64,000 nt of DNA. It comes from Streptomyces aculeolatus (GTDB lineage Bacteria; Actinomycetota; Actinomycetes; Streptomycetales; Streptomycetaceae). Position numbers and translations under genes: made by a program. Numbering within the stretch: the first letter of the stretch is position 1; each line of letters starts with the position of its first letter. The notes under the pieces are model-generated. The model saw only the letters and a list, made by a program, of their open reading frames with translations. It had not been told where the DNA came from and ran no database searches. This document shows, piece after piece, positions 33,688-41,916 of the stretch. Where the stretch lies: positions 248,001 through 312,000 of the forward strand of contig NZ_JAINRD010000003.1 of the NCBI RefSeq assembly GCF_020400605.1, read 5' to 3'.

Positions 33688-35471
33688 CCGGCAACCTCGC
33701 CGTTCTGAGCCTCCTTGCCCTGGCCCCGATCCTGCTCGTGGGGGTACTGCTCGTCGGGCTGCGCTGGCCCGCCACCTATGCCATGCCCGCCGGCTACGCC
33801 CTCGTCGTCGTGATCGCCATGGTGGCCTGGGAGGTCGGGGCCACCGAGGTGGTCGCCTCCTCGGTCCAGGGGCTGATCATCGCCCTCACCCTGCTGTACA
33901 TCGTCTTCGGTGCCCTGTTGCTCCTGGCGACGCTCGACGCCAGCGGGGCCCTGCGGACGATCCGTTCCGCGTTCACCCGGATCAGCCCCGACCGCCGGGT
34001 GCAGGCGATCATCGTGGGCTGGCTGTTCGGCAGTTTCATCGAGGGCGCTTCCGGGTTCGGCACCCCCGCGGCGGTGGTGGCCCCGTTGCTGCTTGCCCTG
34101 GGTTTCCCCGCGATGGCCGCCGTGATGGTGGGGCTCATCATCCAGAGCACGCCGGTGAGCTTCGGGGCCGTGGGCACGCCGATGCTCGTCGGTGTCAACG
34201 ACGGGCTGAGCGGTTCCCCGGCCGTTGAGGCCCACCTGGAGCGTGAGGGCACTGTCCTGGCCGATTACGTGCCGGAGGTCGCCGTCCAGGTCGCGCTACT
34301 GCACGCGATCATCGGTACTCTTGTACCGCTGTTCGTCGTCTGCCTGCTGACCCGCTACTTCGGCACCCGCCGCAGCTTCGGGGAGGGCCTGGCGATCGCG
34401 CCTTTCGCGCTGTTCGCCGCGCTCGCCATGACCGTTCCCTATGTGGCGGTCGCGGTGCTGTTCGGTCCGGAGTTTCCCTCGCTCCTCGGCGGGCTCGTCG
34501 GCCTGTTCATCGTCATAATCGCGACCCGGCGCGGCTTCCTGCAACCGGCACGGCCCTGGGACTTCCCTCCGCGGGAGCGCTGGCTGCCCGAGTGGACGGG
34601 CACCGTGCAGCCCGACATGCGCGAGGCCACCGCAACGGACATGCCCCTGGCCAAGGCATGGCTGCCCTACCTGGTGGTGGCCTCGCTGCTCGTGCTCACC
34701 CGGCTTCCCCAATTGCCGCTCAAGGACTGGCTGTCGGGGATGTCGATCGAGTGGAACGGCATCCTCGGCACGGGGGTCTCCCAGGCGGTGGAGCCGCTCT
34801 TCCTGCCGGGGTTCATGTTCCTGGCGACCATCGGGTTCACCTACGTGGTGTTCCGCATGAAGCGGCGGGAGATCGCTGAGTCGTGGCGAGTGGCGGGTCG
34901 CCAGATCGTCGCCGCGGGAGTGGCGCTCCTGTTCGCCGTCCCTCTCGTCCGGGTGTTCATCAACTCCGGCCCCGACTTCAACACCACGGGGCTGGACAGC
35001 ATGCCCCTGACCCTCGCCACCGGAGCGGCGGACCTCGCCGGCTCGGCCTGGCCGATGTTCGCGCCCTGGGTCGGCGCGCTCGGCGCATTCGTGGCGGGCA
35101 GCAACACGGTGAGCAACCTGATGTTCTCGCTCTTCCAGTTCTCGACGGCAGAGCAGATCGACGTCAGTCCGACGGTTGTTGTGGCCACGCAAGCGGTCGG
35201 CGGCGCGGCGGGGAACATGGTCACGGTCCACAATGTCGTCGCCGCGTGTGCCACCGTAGGACTCATCGGCAAAGAGGGCCATCTCATCCGCAAGACGGTC
35301 CTGCCGATGATCTACTACTGCGTCGCCGCGGGCATGCTCTCCTATGTCTTCATCCACGGCCTCGGCCTCAACGCGGGAACTCTCGGCCTCGCCCTGCTGC
35401 TCGCCGTTCTCACCGTGCTGGCCATGCGCGCCCGGCGACACGCGACTGCCGACGGACCCGCGGACAGCTGA
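33681..35471 (+). CDS. L-lactate permease family transporter (LctP/GlcA type)
   Basis: 596 residues if translation begins at the GTG at 33681, where the sequence matches the family start ([18 protein letters not shown]). A longer in-frame GTG at 33630 would add a basic, non-hydrophobic tail. Twelve to fourteen membrane spans; family motifs are [20 protein letters not shown] near residue 120, and [15 protein letters not shown] and [11 protein letters not shown] near the C-terminus. It should import lactate or glycolate with protons. No lactate dehydrogenase gene is next to it in the window. Confidence 0.9.
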   Translation: MLTGNLAVLSLLALAPILLVGVLLVGLRWPATYAMPAGYALVVVIAMVAWEVGATEVVASSVQGLIIALTLLYIVFGALLLLATLDASGALRTIRSAFTRISPDRRVQAIIVGWLFGSFIEGASGFGTPAAVVAPLLLALGFPAMAAVMVGLIIQSTPVSFGAVGTPMLVGVNDGLSGSPAVEAHLEREGTVLADYVPEVAVQVALLHAIIGTLVPLFVVCLLTRYFGTRRSFGEGLAIAPFALFAALAMTVPYVAVAVLFGPEFPSLLGGLVGLFIVIIATRRGFLQPARPWDFPPRERWLPEWTGTVQPDMREATATDMPLAKAWLPYLVVASLLVLTRLPQLPLKDWLSGMSIEWNGILGTGVSQAVEPLFLPGFMFLATIGFTYVVFRMKRREIAESWRVAGRQIVAAGVALLFAVPLVRVFINSGPDFNTTGLDSMPLTLATGAADLAGSAWPMFAPWVGALGAFVAGSNTVSNLMFSLFQFSTAEQIDVSPTVVVATQAVGGAAGNMVTVHNVVAACATVGLIGKEGHLIRKTVLPMIYYCVAAGMLSYVFIHGLGLNAGTLGLALLLAVLTVLAMRARRHATADGPADS

Positions 35472-35517
35472 TGCCGATCCCGTCTGCCTGCAAATCGGTG
35501 ATCGTGGGGCAATTATG

Positions 35518-35601
35518 TGTCCGAGGGGGGACTTGAACCCCCACGCCCTTAACGGGCACTAGCACCTCAAGCTAGCGCGTCTGCCATTCCGCCACCCGGA
35601 C
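35518..35601 (-). tRNA. tRNA-Leu (anticodon GAG)
   Basis: An 84-nt class II tRNA. Acceptor GTCCGGG pairs with CTCGGAC (one G-U), D-arm GCGG...GC, anticodon stem CTAGC/GCTAG with loop TTGAGGT (anticodon GAG), a long variable arm and the T-arm GGGGGTTCAAGTCCCCC. CCA is not encoded. It decodes CUC/CUU. Confidence 0.93.
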
Positions 35602-35608
35602 CGGGTTG

Positions 35609-35639
35609 CCGTGCCGCGGCAGAGGGCCGCGGGGCACGG
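35609..35639. repeat. Inverted repeat just upstream of the tRNA gene
   Basis: CCGTGCC-GCGGC, a 5-nt loop, GCCGC-gg-GGCACGG: 12 bp with a 2-nt bulge. It may separate the tRNA from read-through out of the isomerase/Ebo operon. Confidence 0.4.
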
Positions 35640-35719
35640 CCAACGATACCAAGGATTCGGGGGCGGTTCGCACCGGTATTTGGTTACGGAACGTGGCCGT
35701 GGATCGCGGATGGTGACGG

Positions 35720-35751
35720 CCCCGGCCCGCCGGTGGGGCGGCGGGCCGGGG
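35720..35751 (-). terminator. Hairpin terminator after the Ebo-type operon
   Basis: Perfect 12-bp stem CCCCGGCCCGCC/GGCGGGCCGGGG with an 8-nt loop, about 40 nt past the stop codon of the exported isomerase gene. It ends the long minus-strand operon before the tRNA. Confidence 0.7.
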
Positions 35752-35793
35752 GGTTCCGGGCGAGCGGCGGCACAGGGAGGCGGTGGGGCGGGG

Positions 35794-36813
35794 TCAGGCG
35801 CGGAGGCGGTGGAGGTGGGCGGCGGAACGGCGGGCGGTGGCGAAGGAGCCGGCCGGGTTCGTGGCGGGGTCCACCGCGTCGTCGCGTTCGACGAGCCAGT
35901 TGTGGTACTTGCGGTAGCGGCCGCGGCTGACCGTGCCGATGAAGCGCCGGTAGTCGATGTCGCCGTCGCCCACGTCGGTCATGTGGTAGCCGTCCTGGGA
36001 CGCCTCGTCGTGCTCGCCGTCCTTGACGTGGAACAGCGGGAAGCGCCGCGGGGCGGCGGTGACGTAGTCCAGGGGGTCGAACGGCGCCGGAGTGCCGTCC
36101 GGGCGGACGCTGAAGCGGTGGACGCCGGTGTAGGCCCAGTAGATGTCCATTTCCATGAACACCAGGTCCGGGTCGGTCTCGGCCAGCATCAGGTCGTAGA
36201 TGCGCACGGTCGGGTCGTCGGTGCAGAAGCCGAACTCGTTGCCGTGGTTGTGCTGGTAGAAGCGCATGCCGCGGCGCCGGGCCGCCGCGCCGTAGGCGTT
36301 GAACTCGGCGGACGCGCGCTTGACCCCGTCGACGGTGCTGCCGTAGCGGAACGGGCCGTCCCAGGTGCCGACGTACGGCAGGTCCAGGGCCTGCGCGTCG
36401 TCGAGGACCTGCTCCAGGCTGGTCGCGAAGGAGTAGCCCGCCGGGTCGCCGACGTGGTACGCGACGTGGCTGCCGATTCCGCGCAGGCCGTGGTCCCTGG
36501 CCAGGCGGCGGAGCCGCGGCAGGGTGATGGGGCCGTTGCCCTGCGTGTAGCCGGCGTACTCGACCTGGTCGTAGCCGTAGCGCTCCAGCGCCTCGAAGAC
36601 CTCGCCGAAGCCGACCGTGCCGACCTGGTCACGGAGGGTGTAGAGCTGGATGCCCAGGTTCCCCCGCGGGACCGCGGGGCGCCCGTGGCCGCCGCCGTGC
36701 GCCTCGGCGCTCGCGGTGCCGGCTATCGCCGCCGCCGTGGTGCCGGCGGCGACTCCCAGGAATCTGCGTCTGTTGACGGCGTGGTCGAGTTCTTCGCTCT
36801 TCTTGGTGGACAT
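35794..36813 (-). CDS. Tat-exported sugar phosphate isomerase/epimerase-like TIM-barrel protein
   Basis: 339 residues. A twin-arginine signal (NRRRFLGVAAGTTAAAIAG, no lipobox) is followed by a TIM barrel with metal-ligand-like residues: the His/Asn pair in FYQHNHGNEF, FMEMDIYW, LFHVKDGE and a late YHNWLVERDD. The export signal is unusual for enzymes called isomerases and suggests action on extracellular sugars. It follows the EboF-like gene by 31 nt and probably belongs to the same operon. Confidence 0.87.
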   Translation of the reverse strand: MSTKKSEELDHAVNRRRFLGVAAGTTAAAIAGTASAEAHGGGHGRPAVPRGNLGIQLYTLRDQVGTVGFGEVFEALERYGYDQVEYAGYTQGNGPITLPRLRRLARDHGLRGIGSHVAYHVGDPAGYSFATSLEQVLDDAQALDLPYVGTWDGPFRYGSTVDGVKRASAEFNAYGAAARRRGMRFYQHNHGNEFGFCTDDPTVRIYDLMLAETDPDLVFMEMDIYWAYTGVHRFSVRPDGTPAPFDPLDYVTAAPRRFPLFHVKDGEHDEASQDGYHMTDVGDGDIDYRRFIGTVSRGRYRKYHNWLVERDDAVDPATNPAGSFATARRSAAHLHRLRA

Positions 36814-36844
36814 GGGCAGTGCTCCTTGACGGGGGGTGGATCGG

Positions 36845-38224
36845 CTAGTCGAGCCCGGCGAGCGAGAGCAGCAGGGACTTCACGTCGGTCGCCGGTACGG
36901 GGCCCGAGGTCGCCCCGGGCCGGGTGGTGATCAGCACGGGGCCGTCGCGCTCGTCGTCCGGGAGGCGGCCGTGGGTGCCGCGCACCGGGGCGGGGTCGAG
37001 CGGGACGACGGCCAGGCGGTAGCGCATCCCGGCCTTCTTGCGGGCGATGGCGGAGACGGCCCGCAGGCGTACGTACGGGTCGGTGGGGTCCATGAACAGC
37101 TCGGCGGGGTCGTAGCCCGGTTTGCGGTGGATGTCGACGAGCTGGGCGAAGTCCGGGGCACGGTCGTCGTCGAGCCAGTAGTAGTACGTGAACCAGGCGT
37201 CCTGCTCCGCCACCGCGACCAGTTCGCCGGCGCGCGGGTGGTCGAGGCCGTGGGCCTTCTTGCCGGAGTCGGAGAGGACGTCGGCGACGCCGGGCAGCTT
37301 GGTGAGGATCTCCCGGGTGGCCTCGACGTCTGCCGGGTCGCGGACGTAGACGTGCGCGATCTGGTGGTCCGAGACCGCGAAGGCGCGCGACGCCCACGGG
37401 TCCAGGTACTCCATCCCGTCCTGCGTGTAGACCTCCAGCAGCCCGGCCTTGCGCAGCGCGCGGTTGACGTCCACCGGCTGGGCCGCGTTGGTGATGCCGT
37501 ACTCCGAGAGCACCACCGTCTCGGCGTCCGCCGCCCGCGCGTCCGCCAGCAGCGGCGCCAGCGCGTCGTCCAGCTCGCGCGCGGCGGCGTGCGAGCGCGG
37601 GTCGTCGGGGCCGTAGCGCTGGAGGTCGTAGTCGAGGTGCGGGAGGTAGACGAGGGTGAGGTCGGGGCTGTACGCATCGAGGATGTGCCGCGAGGCGTCG
37701 ATGATCCACTGGGAGGAGGCGATGCTCGCCGTCGGGCCCCAGTAGTTGAAGAGGGGGAACGTGCCGAAGGCGGCGGTCAGTTCGTCGTGCAGCTCCGGCG
37801 GCCGGGTGTAGCAGTCCGGCTCCTTGCGGCCGTCGGCGTAGTAGACGGGGCGCGGGGTGACGACGTAGTCGGTGTCCATGCCCATCGCGTACCACCAGCA
37901 GACGTTGGCCACGGTGTAGCCGGGGTACGCGCGCCGGGCGGCCTCCCACAGCTTGTCGCCGCCGACGAGCGCGTTGTGCTGGCGCCACAGGAAGATCTCG
38001 CCCAGCTCGCGGAAGTACCAGCCGTTAGCGACGATCCCGTGCTCCGCCGGCGGTGCGCCGGTCAGGATCGTCGACTGCACGGTGCAGGTGACGGCCGGCA
38101 GCGGCGGCGTCAGCGCGCTGTTCGAGCCGGCGTCGGCCAGCGCGCGCAGGTGGGGCATGTGGTCGAGGAGACGCGGCGTGAGGCCGACGACGTCGACGAC
38201 GACCAGCCGCTTCGGGGGCGTCAT
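36845..38224 (-). CDS. eboF: EboF-like alkaline phosphatase/nucleotide pyrophosphatase family protein
   Basis: 459 residues of the type I phosphodiesterase/nucleotide pyrophosphatase superfamily. Metal site and nucleophile: VVVDVVGLTP at the start and TCTVQSTILTGAPPAEHGIVANGW (Thr nucleophile region), with later ligands in YLPHLDYDLQRYG, LSEYGIT and KKAHGLDHPRAGE. Ebo clusters include such a protein. No signal peptide. The start ATG overlaps the EboE stop by 4 nt. The natural substrate is unknown. Confidence 0.85.
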   Translation of the reverse strand: MTPPKRLVVVDVVGLTPRLLDHMPHLRALADAGSNSALTPPLPAVTCTVQSTILTGAPPAEHGIVANGWYFRELGEIFLWRQHNALVGGDKLWEAARRAYPGYTVANVCWWYAMGMDTDYVVTPRPVYYADGRKEPDCYTRPPELHDELTAAFGTFPLFNYWGPTASIASSQWIIDASRHILDAYSPDLTLVYLPHLDYDLQRYGPDDPRSHAAARELDDALAPLLADARAADAETVVLSEYGITNAAQPVDVNRALRKAGLLEVYTQDGMEYLDPWASRAFAVSDHQIAHVYVRDPADVEATREILTKLPGVADVLSDSGKKAHGLDHPRAGELVAVAEQDAWFTYYYWLDDDRAPDFAQLVDIHRKPGYDPAELFMDPTDPYVRLRAVSAIARKKAGMRYRLAVVPLDPAPVRGTHGRLPDDERDGPVLITTRPGATSGPVPATDVKSLLLSLAGLD

Positions 38225-39399
38225 GGCAGCTCCTTCAGGCCGAGCGAGGTGAGCAGGTCGCGGGCGACGGACAGTTCGGCGGCGATGCCGTCGGCGAGCT
38301 GGGCGCGGCTGCGCGGCCGCAGGTGTGCGGGCAGCGCCTGCCAGGTGTACGTCTCCACCTCCAGGTGCCTGGTCAGCGGCGCGGGCCCTCCGACGAGGCG
38401 CGCCAGCGCCTCTTCGAGCACCGGCGTCGTCGCCGTCAGCGGCGGCTCCAGCGGCGCGTGCAGCGGTACGTGGAAATGGGCGCGCCAGGGGCCGTCGTCG
38501 GGGAGGCCGCCGGCCAGGGCCTCGTCGAGGTCGTCGGTGGCGCGTACGGAGCCGTCCGCGGCGCGGATCCGGGTCTGGTGCAGGAACCGCGGCTCCGCGA
38601 AGGCGGCCAGCGCGGTCCGCACCCCCGGCTCCGCCGGCCGGTCGGCCACCAGGGCCGCGGACAGCTGCGACTTGACGATGGGCAGGCCCGCGCCGGTGAT
38701 GCCGTCGATGGCGGTGGCCGGGTCCTCGAAGGACGTGGCCAGGTGGCAGGTGTCGACGCAGACGCCGATGCGCTCCGGCGGCGGCGCGCCCTCCGCGGTG
38801 AGCGCGGCGACCGCGTCCGCCGTGGTCTCGACCGTGCAGCCGGGCTCCGGCTCCAGGCCGACGCGGATGGAGCGGCCGGTCAGCTCCTCGATGGCGTCGA
38901 GGCGCGCGGCCAGGGTGCCCAGTGCCGCCAGCGACGCCTTGCGGGCGGCGTCGTCGAAGCCGGTGCGCCAGGCGAGCGGGAGGGTGGAGATGGTGCCCTC
39001 GGTGACGTCGTCGGGCAGCAGCACGGCGAGCAGCCGGGCCAGCTCGACGGTGTGCTCCAGGCGCTCGGGCTCGGTCCAGTCGGGGCGGTAGACGCGGTAC
39101 TTGACGACCTCGTCGCCGAACCCCTGGTAGGGGAAGCCGTTGAGGGTGACGGCCTCCAGGCCGCGCGCGTCGAGGGCCTTCTTGAGCCGGCGCAGCGCGG
39201 CGGGGTCGGAGCCGAGGGTGCGTACGGCGTCGCGCGCCAGCCACAGGCCGATGCCCAGCCGGTCGCGGCCGAGCCGGCGGCGCACCGGCTCGGCGTGGTC
39301 GCGCAGCTGCGCCATCACCCCGTCGAGATCCTCGGCGGGGTGCACGTTGGTGCAGTACGCGAGATGGACGAGGGAGCCGTCGGGGTGTCGGAAGCGCAT
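38221..39399 (-). CDS. eboE: EboE-like sugar phosphate isomerase-fold protein
   Basis: 392 residues, a TIM barrel of the xylose-isomerase-like superfamily. The EboE pattern is LAYCTNVHPAEDLDGVMAQL at the N-terminus, then GFPYQGFGDEVVKYRVYRPDW, LEPEPGCTVETT, GVCVDTCHLATSFED and HFHVPLHAPLEPPL. EboE is the hallmark of the ebo operon, which is needed in cyanobacteria for export of the scytonemin precursor. Its reaction is unknown. It lies between the TatD-like and EboF-like genes. Confidence 0.88.
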   Translation of the reverse strand: MRFRHPDGSLVHLAYCTNVHPAEDLDGVMAQLRDHAEPVRRRLGRDRLGIGLWLARDAVRTLGSDPAALRRLKKALDARGLEAVTLNGFPYQGFGDEVVKYRVYRPDWTEPERLEHTVELARLLAVLLPDDVTEGTISTLPLAWRTGFDDAARKASLAALGTLAARLDAIEELTGRSIRVGLEPEPGCTVETTADAVAALTAEGAPPPERIGVCVDTCHLATSFEDPATAIDGITGAGLPIVKSQLSAALVADRPAEPGVRTALAAFAEPRFLHQTRIRAADGSVRATDDLDEALAGGLPDDGPWRAHFHVPLHAPLEPPLTATTPVLEEALARLVGGPAPLTRHLEVETYTWQALPAHLRPRSRAQLADGIAAELSVARDLLTSLGLKELP

Positions 39400-39402
39400 G
39401 GC

Positions 39403-40260
39403 TCAGCTTCCCCCTCGCAGGATGGAGTTCCCTTCGTACGTGGCCCCGCCGGCCTCCGGCTTCTCCGGCTCCAGCTCCAGCCGGCCGCTCTGGCCGTAGA
39501 ACTCCACCGGGTTCTGCCACAGCACCTTGTCGACGTCGGCGTCGGTGAAGCCGGCGGCGAGCATGGCGTCGGCGGTCCTGCGGGTCTTCAGCGGGTCGCT
39601 CCTGCCCCAGTCGGCGGCGGAGTTGACGAGCATCCGCTCGGTGCCGTACTCGCGCAGGATGCGGACCATGCGGTCCTCGTCCATCTTGGTGTCGGGGTAG
39701 ATGGAGAAGGCCGCCCAGCAGCCGCTCTCCAGGGCCGCGGCCACCGTCGTCTCGTTGAGGTGGTCGAGGATGACGCGCCCGGGCGCCAGCCTGGACTCGC
39801 GTACGACGTCGAGCGTGCGGGCGAGGCCCGCGGCCTTGTCCCGGTGCGGCGTGTGCACCATGGCGGGCAGCCCGTGGTCGGCGGCCAGCTCCAGCTGCGC
39901 GGCCAGGGCATGGTCCTCCTCGGGGGTCATGGAGTCGTAGCCGATCTCGCCGACGGCCACGACGTGGTCCTTCAGCAGGTAGCGCGGCAGCTCCTGGAGC
40001 ACCGGCAGGAGGCGCGGGTCGTTGGCCTCCTTGGGGTTGAGGGCGAGCGTGCAGTGGTGCGCGATGCCGTACTGGGCGGCGCGGAAGGGCTCCCAGCCGA
40101 GCAGCGAGTCGAAGTAGTCGTAGAAGCTCTCCGGGGAGGTGCGGGGCTGCCCCAGCCAGAAGGAGGGCTCGACGAGGGCACGCACGCCCGCGTCGTACAT
40201 GGCGGCGTAGTCATCGGTCGTGCGGGACGTCATGTGGATGTGCGGGTCGAAGATGCGCAT
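39403..40260 (-). CDS. eboB: TatD-family metal-dependent hydrolase, EboB-like
   Basis: 285 residues. Amidohydrolase-type metal motifs DPHIHM near residue 5, VAVGEIGYDSM (Glu), AMVHTPHR and VILDHLNE (His), and a late SAADWG (Asp). EboB of ebo operons belongs to this family. Its ATG shares one base with the EboA stop (TGATG). Substrate unknown. Confidence 0.87.
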   Translation of the reverse strand: MRIFDPHIHMTSRTTDDYAAMYDAGVRALVEPSFWLGQPRTSPESFYDYFDSLLGWEPFRAAQYGIAHHCTLALNPKEANDPRLLPVLQELPRYLLKDHVVAVGEIGYDSMTPEEDHALAAQLELAADHGLPAMVHTPHRDKAAGLARTLDVVRESRLAPGRVILDHLNETTVAAALESGCWAAFSIYPDTKMDEDRMVRILREYGTERMLVNSAADWGRSDPLKTRRTADAMLAAGFTDADVDKVLWQNPVEFYGQSGRLELEPEKPEAGGATYEGNSILRGGS

Positions 40261-40979
40261 CACACCTCCTTGCGGGTCAGGGAGAGGATCCGGTCGAGGT
40301 CCGCCGGGACGGCGCGGCCGGCGGCCGTCCGCTCGCGGGCGTAGTCGGCGAGCATGCGGGCGAGTTCGCCGTCGCCGGCGGCCCGGTCGGCCAGGCCGGC
40401 GATCTCGTCGGCGGGCACGCCGGTGAACAGGCACTTGAGGACGGCCTGCCGCCAGGCGTGGTCGCCGAGGTGGGCGGCGGCGTACGGGCCGAGGGCGGCG
40501 GCGACCAGGCGGGTGTCGTTGGTCCGCAGCGCGTCCTCGACCAGGGGTACGGCGCCGGGGCCCAGGGCCAGGTACGGCAGCGCGCGCAGCACGGCCCGGC
40601 GCTCCGCGGCGTCGCCGCGGTCGTAGACGCGGGTGGCGACCTGCTCGTCGGCGCGGGCGGCGTGCAGGATCAGCACGCGTACGGCGTCGGCGGCGCCGGC
40701 ACCGCAGCGGCGGCGCGCGGCGGCGAAGTGGGCCTCCCAGGCGAGGAGTCCGGCGCTCGGGCCGGGGGTGCCGGCGGCGGCGTCGGCGAGGGCGGCGGCG
40801 AGCCACTCGCCTGCCTCGGGGGCGAGGCCGGCGTCGACGGACGCGCGCAGGGCGGCTGCCGCCCCGGCGGGGTCGGCAGCGGGGCCGGCGGGTGCGGGGG
40901 CGGGGACGGGCGCGGCGGAGTCGGTGGCGGCGGGTGCGGGGGCGGCGGGTGCGGGGGCGGCGGGGTCGGGGGTCACCAC
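40260..40979 (-). CDS. eboA: EboA-domain protein
   Basis: 239 residues, starting at a GTG. Residues 1-45 are a low-complexity Ala/Pro tail. The rest is all-helical, HEAT-like, with the EboA features RVYDRGDAAERRAVLRALPYL and DTRLVAAALGPYAAAHL, then WRQAVLKCLFTGV. EboA has no known activity and may be a scaffold for the other Ebo proteins. A 64-nt gap separates it from the isomerase gene upstream, the only sizeable gap in the operon. Confidence 0.85.
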   Translation of the reverse strand: MVTPDPAAPAPAAPAPAATDSAAPVPAPAPAGPAADPAGAAAALRASVDAGLAPEAGEWLAAALADAAAGTPGPSAGLLAWEAHFAAARRRCGAGAADAVRVLILHAARADEQVATRVYDRGDAAERRAVLRALPYLALGPGAVPLVEDALRTNDTRLVAAALGPYAAAHLGDHAWRQAVLKCLFTGVPADEIAGLADRAAGDGELARMLADYARERTAAGRAVPADLDRILSLTRKEV

Positions 40980-41043
40980 TGCGCGGCTCCTCTCACTCTG
41001 GACAAGGGTGCGGCGGCGTCGGGGACGGGGACGTATGAGGTGC

Positions 41044-41916
41044 TCAGCACGGCACGGACCCCCTCGCCCGCGCCTCTTCCTCCGCCGCGCGCAGGAAGCG
41101 GATGGAGCTGCCCGCCAGCTCGGGCCCGGCGTGCGAGTGCCGGGGCAGCTCGACGCTGATCAGCCCCTGGTAGCCGGTGGTCTGCAGCGCTTCGAGCACC
41201 GAGGGGAACCCGATCTCGCCCTCGCCGAACGGCAGGTGCTCGTGCACGCCGCGGCACATGTCCTCGATCTGGACGTGCGCGAGCCAGGGCGCGGCGGCCC
41301 GTACGCAGTCGGCGGGCAGCGCGTCCTCCAGGCACTGGCAGTGCCCGATGTCCAGGGTCAGCGCCAGCGCCGGCACGTCGCCCAGCTCCTCGCGCAGCCG
41401 GTGGAACCCGGCGAGGTCGTACAGCAGGTGGCCGGGCTCCGGCTCGATGGCGAGCGGCACGCCGGCGGCGTCCGCTGCCGCCAGCACCGGGGTCAGCTCC
41501 GCGCCCAGCCGCTTCCAGGCGTCCGGCTCCGCCACCCCGTACGGGCGCGTGCCGCTGAAGCAGTGCACGGCGTTGGCGCCCAGCTCCGCCGCGACGTTCA
41601 CGGCGGTGCGCAGCAGCCGGGAGCGCACGGCGCGCGCCTCCGGGTCGGGGTCGAGCAGGGTGGGGTGGTGCTTGCGGCGCGGGTCGAGGACGTAGCGGGC
41701 GCCGGTCTCGATGGTCACCGCGAGCCCGTGCCTGGCCAGCAGCCGCCGCACGGTGGCGGTGCGGGCGGGCAGGTCGGGCGCGAGCGGGTCGAGGTGCATG
41801 TGGTCGAGGGTGAGCGCGATGCCGTCGTAGCCGAGGTCGGCCAGGAGCGCGACGGCGTCGGTCAGCCGCAGGTCGGTGAGGCCGTTGGTGCCGTAGGCCA
41901 GGCGCAGCCGGGTCAT
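41044..41916 (-). CDS. Sugar phosphate isomerase/epimerase in the Ebo-type operon
   Basis: 290 residues, a TIM barrel with LAIEPEPGHLL, LTLDIGHCQCLED, AHVQIEDMCRG and LISVELPRHSH carrying the metal ligands Glu, Asp/His, His and Glu. It is distinct from EboE and from the other isomerases in the window. It overlaps the prenyltransferase gene by 4 nt. It probably isomerises a product connected with the inositol-phosphate synthase two genes upstream; that is inference. Confidence 0.87.
   Translation of the reverse strand: MTRLRLAYGTNGLTDLRLTDAVALLADLGYDGIALTLDHMHLDPLAPDLPARTATVRRLLARHGLAVTIETGARYVLDPRRKHHPTLLDPDPEARAVRSRLLRTAVNVAAELGANAVHCFSGTRPYGVAEPDAWKRLGAELTPVLAAADAAGVPLAIEPEPGHLLYDLAGFHRLREELGDVPALALTLDIGHCQCLEDALPADCVRAAAPWLAHVQIEDMCRGVHEHLPFGEGEIGFPSVLEALQTTGYQGLISVELPRHSHAGPELAGSSIRFLRAAEEEARARGSVPC

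Noticed and set aside
35518..35601. tRNA-Leu as an attachment site of an integrated element
   Set aside because: I found no second copy of the tRNA 3' end, no integrase and no phage genes in the window.
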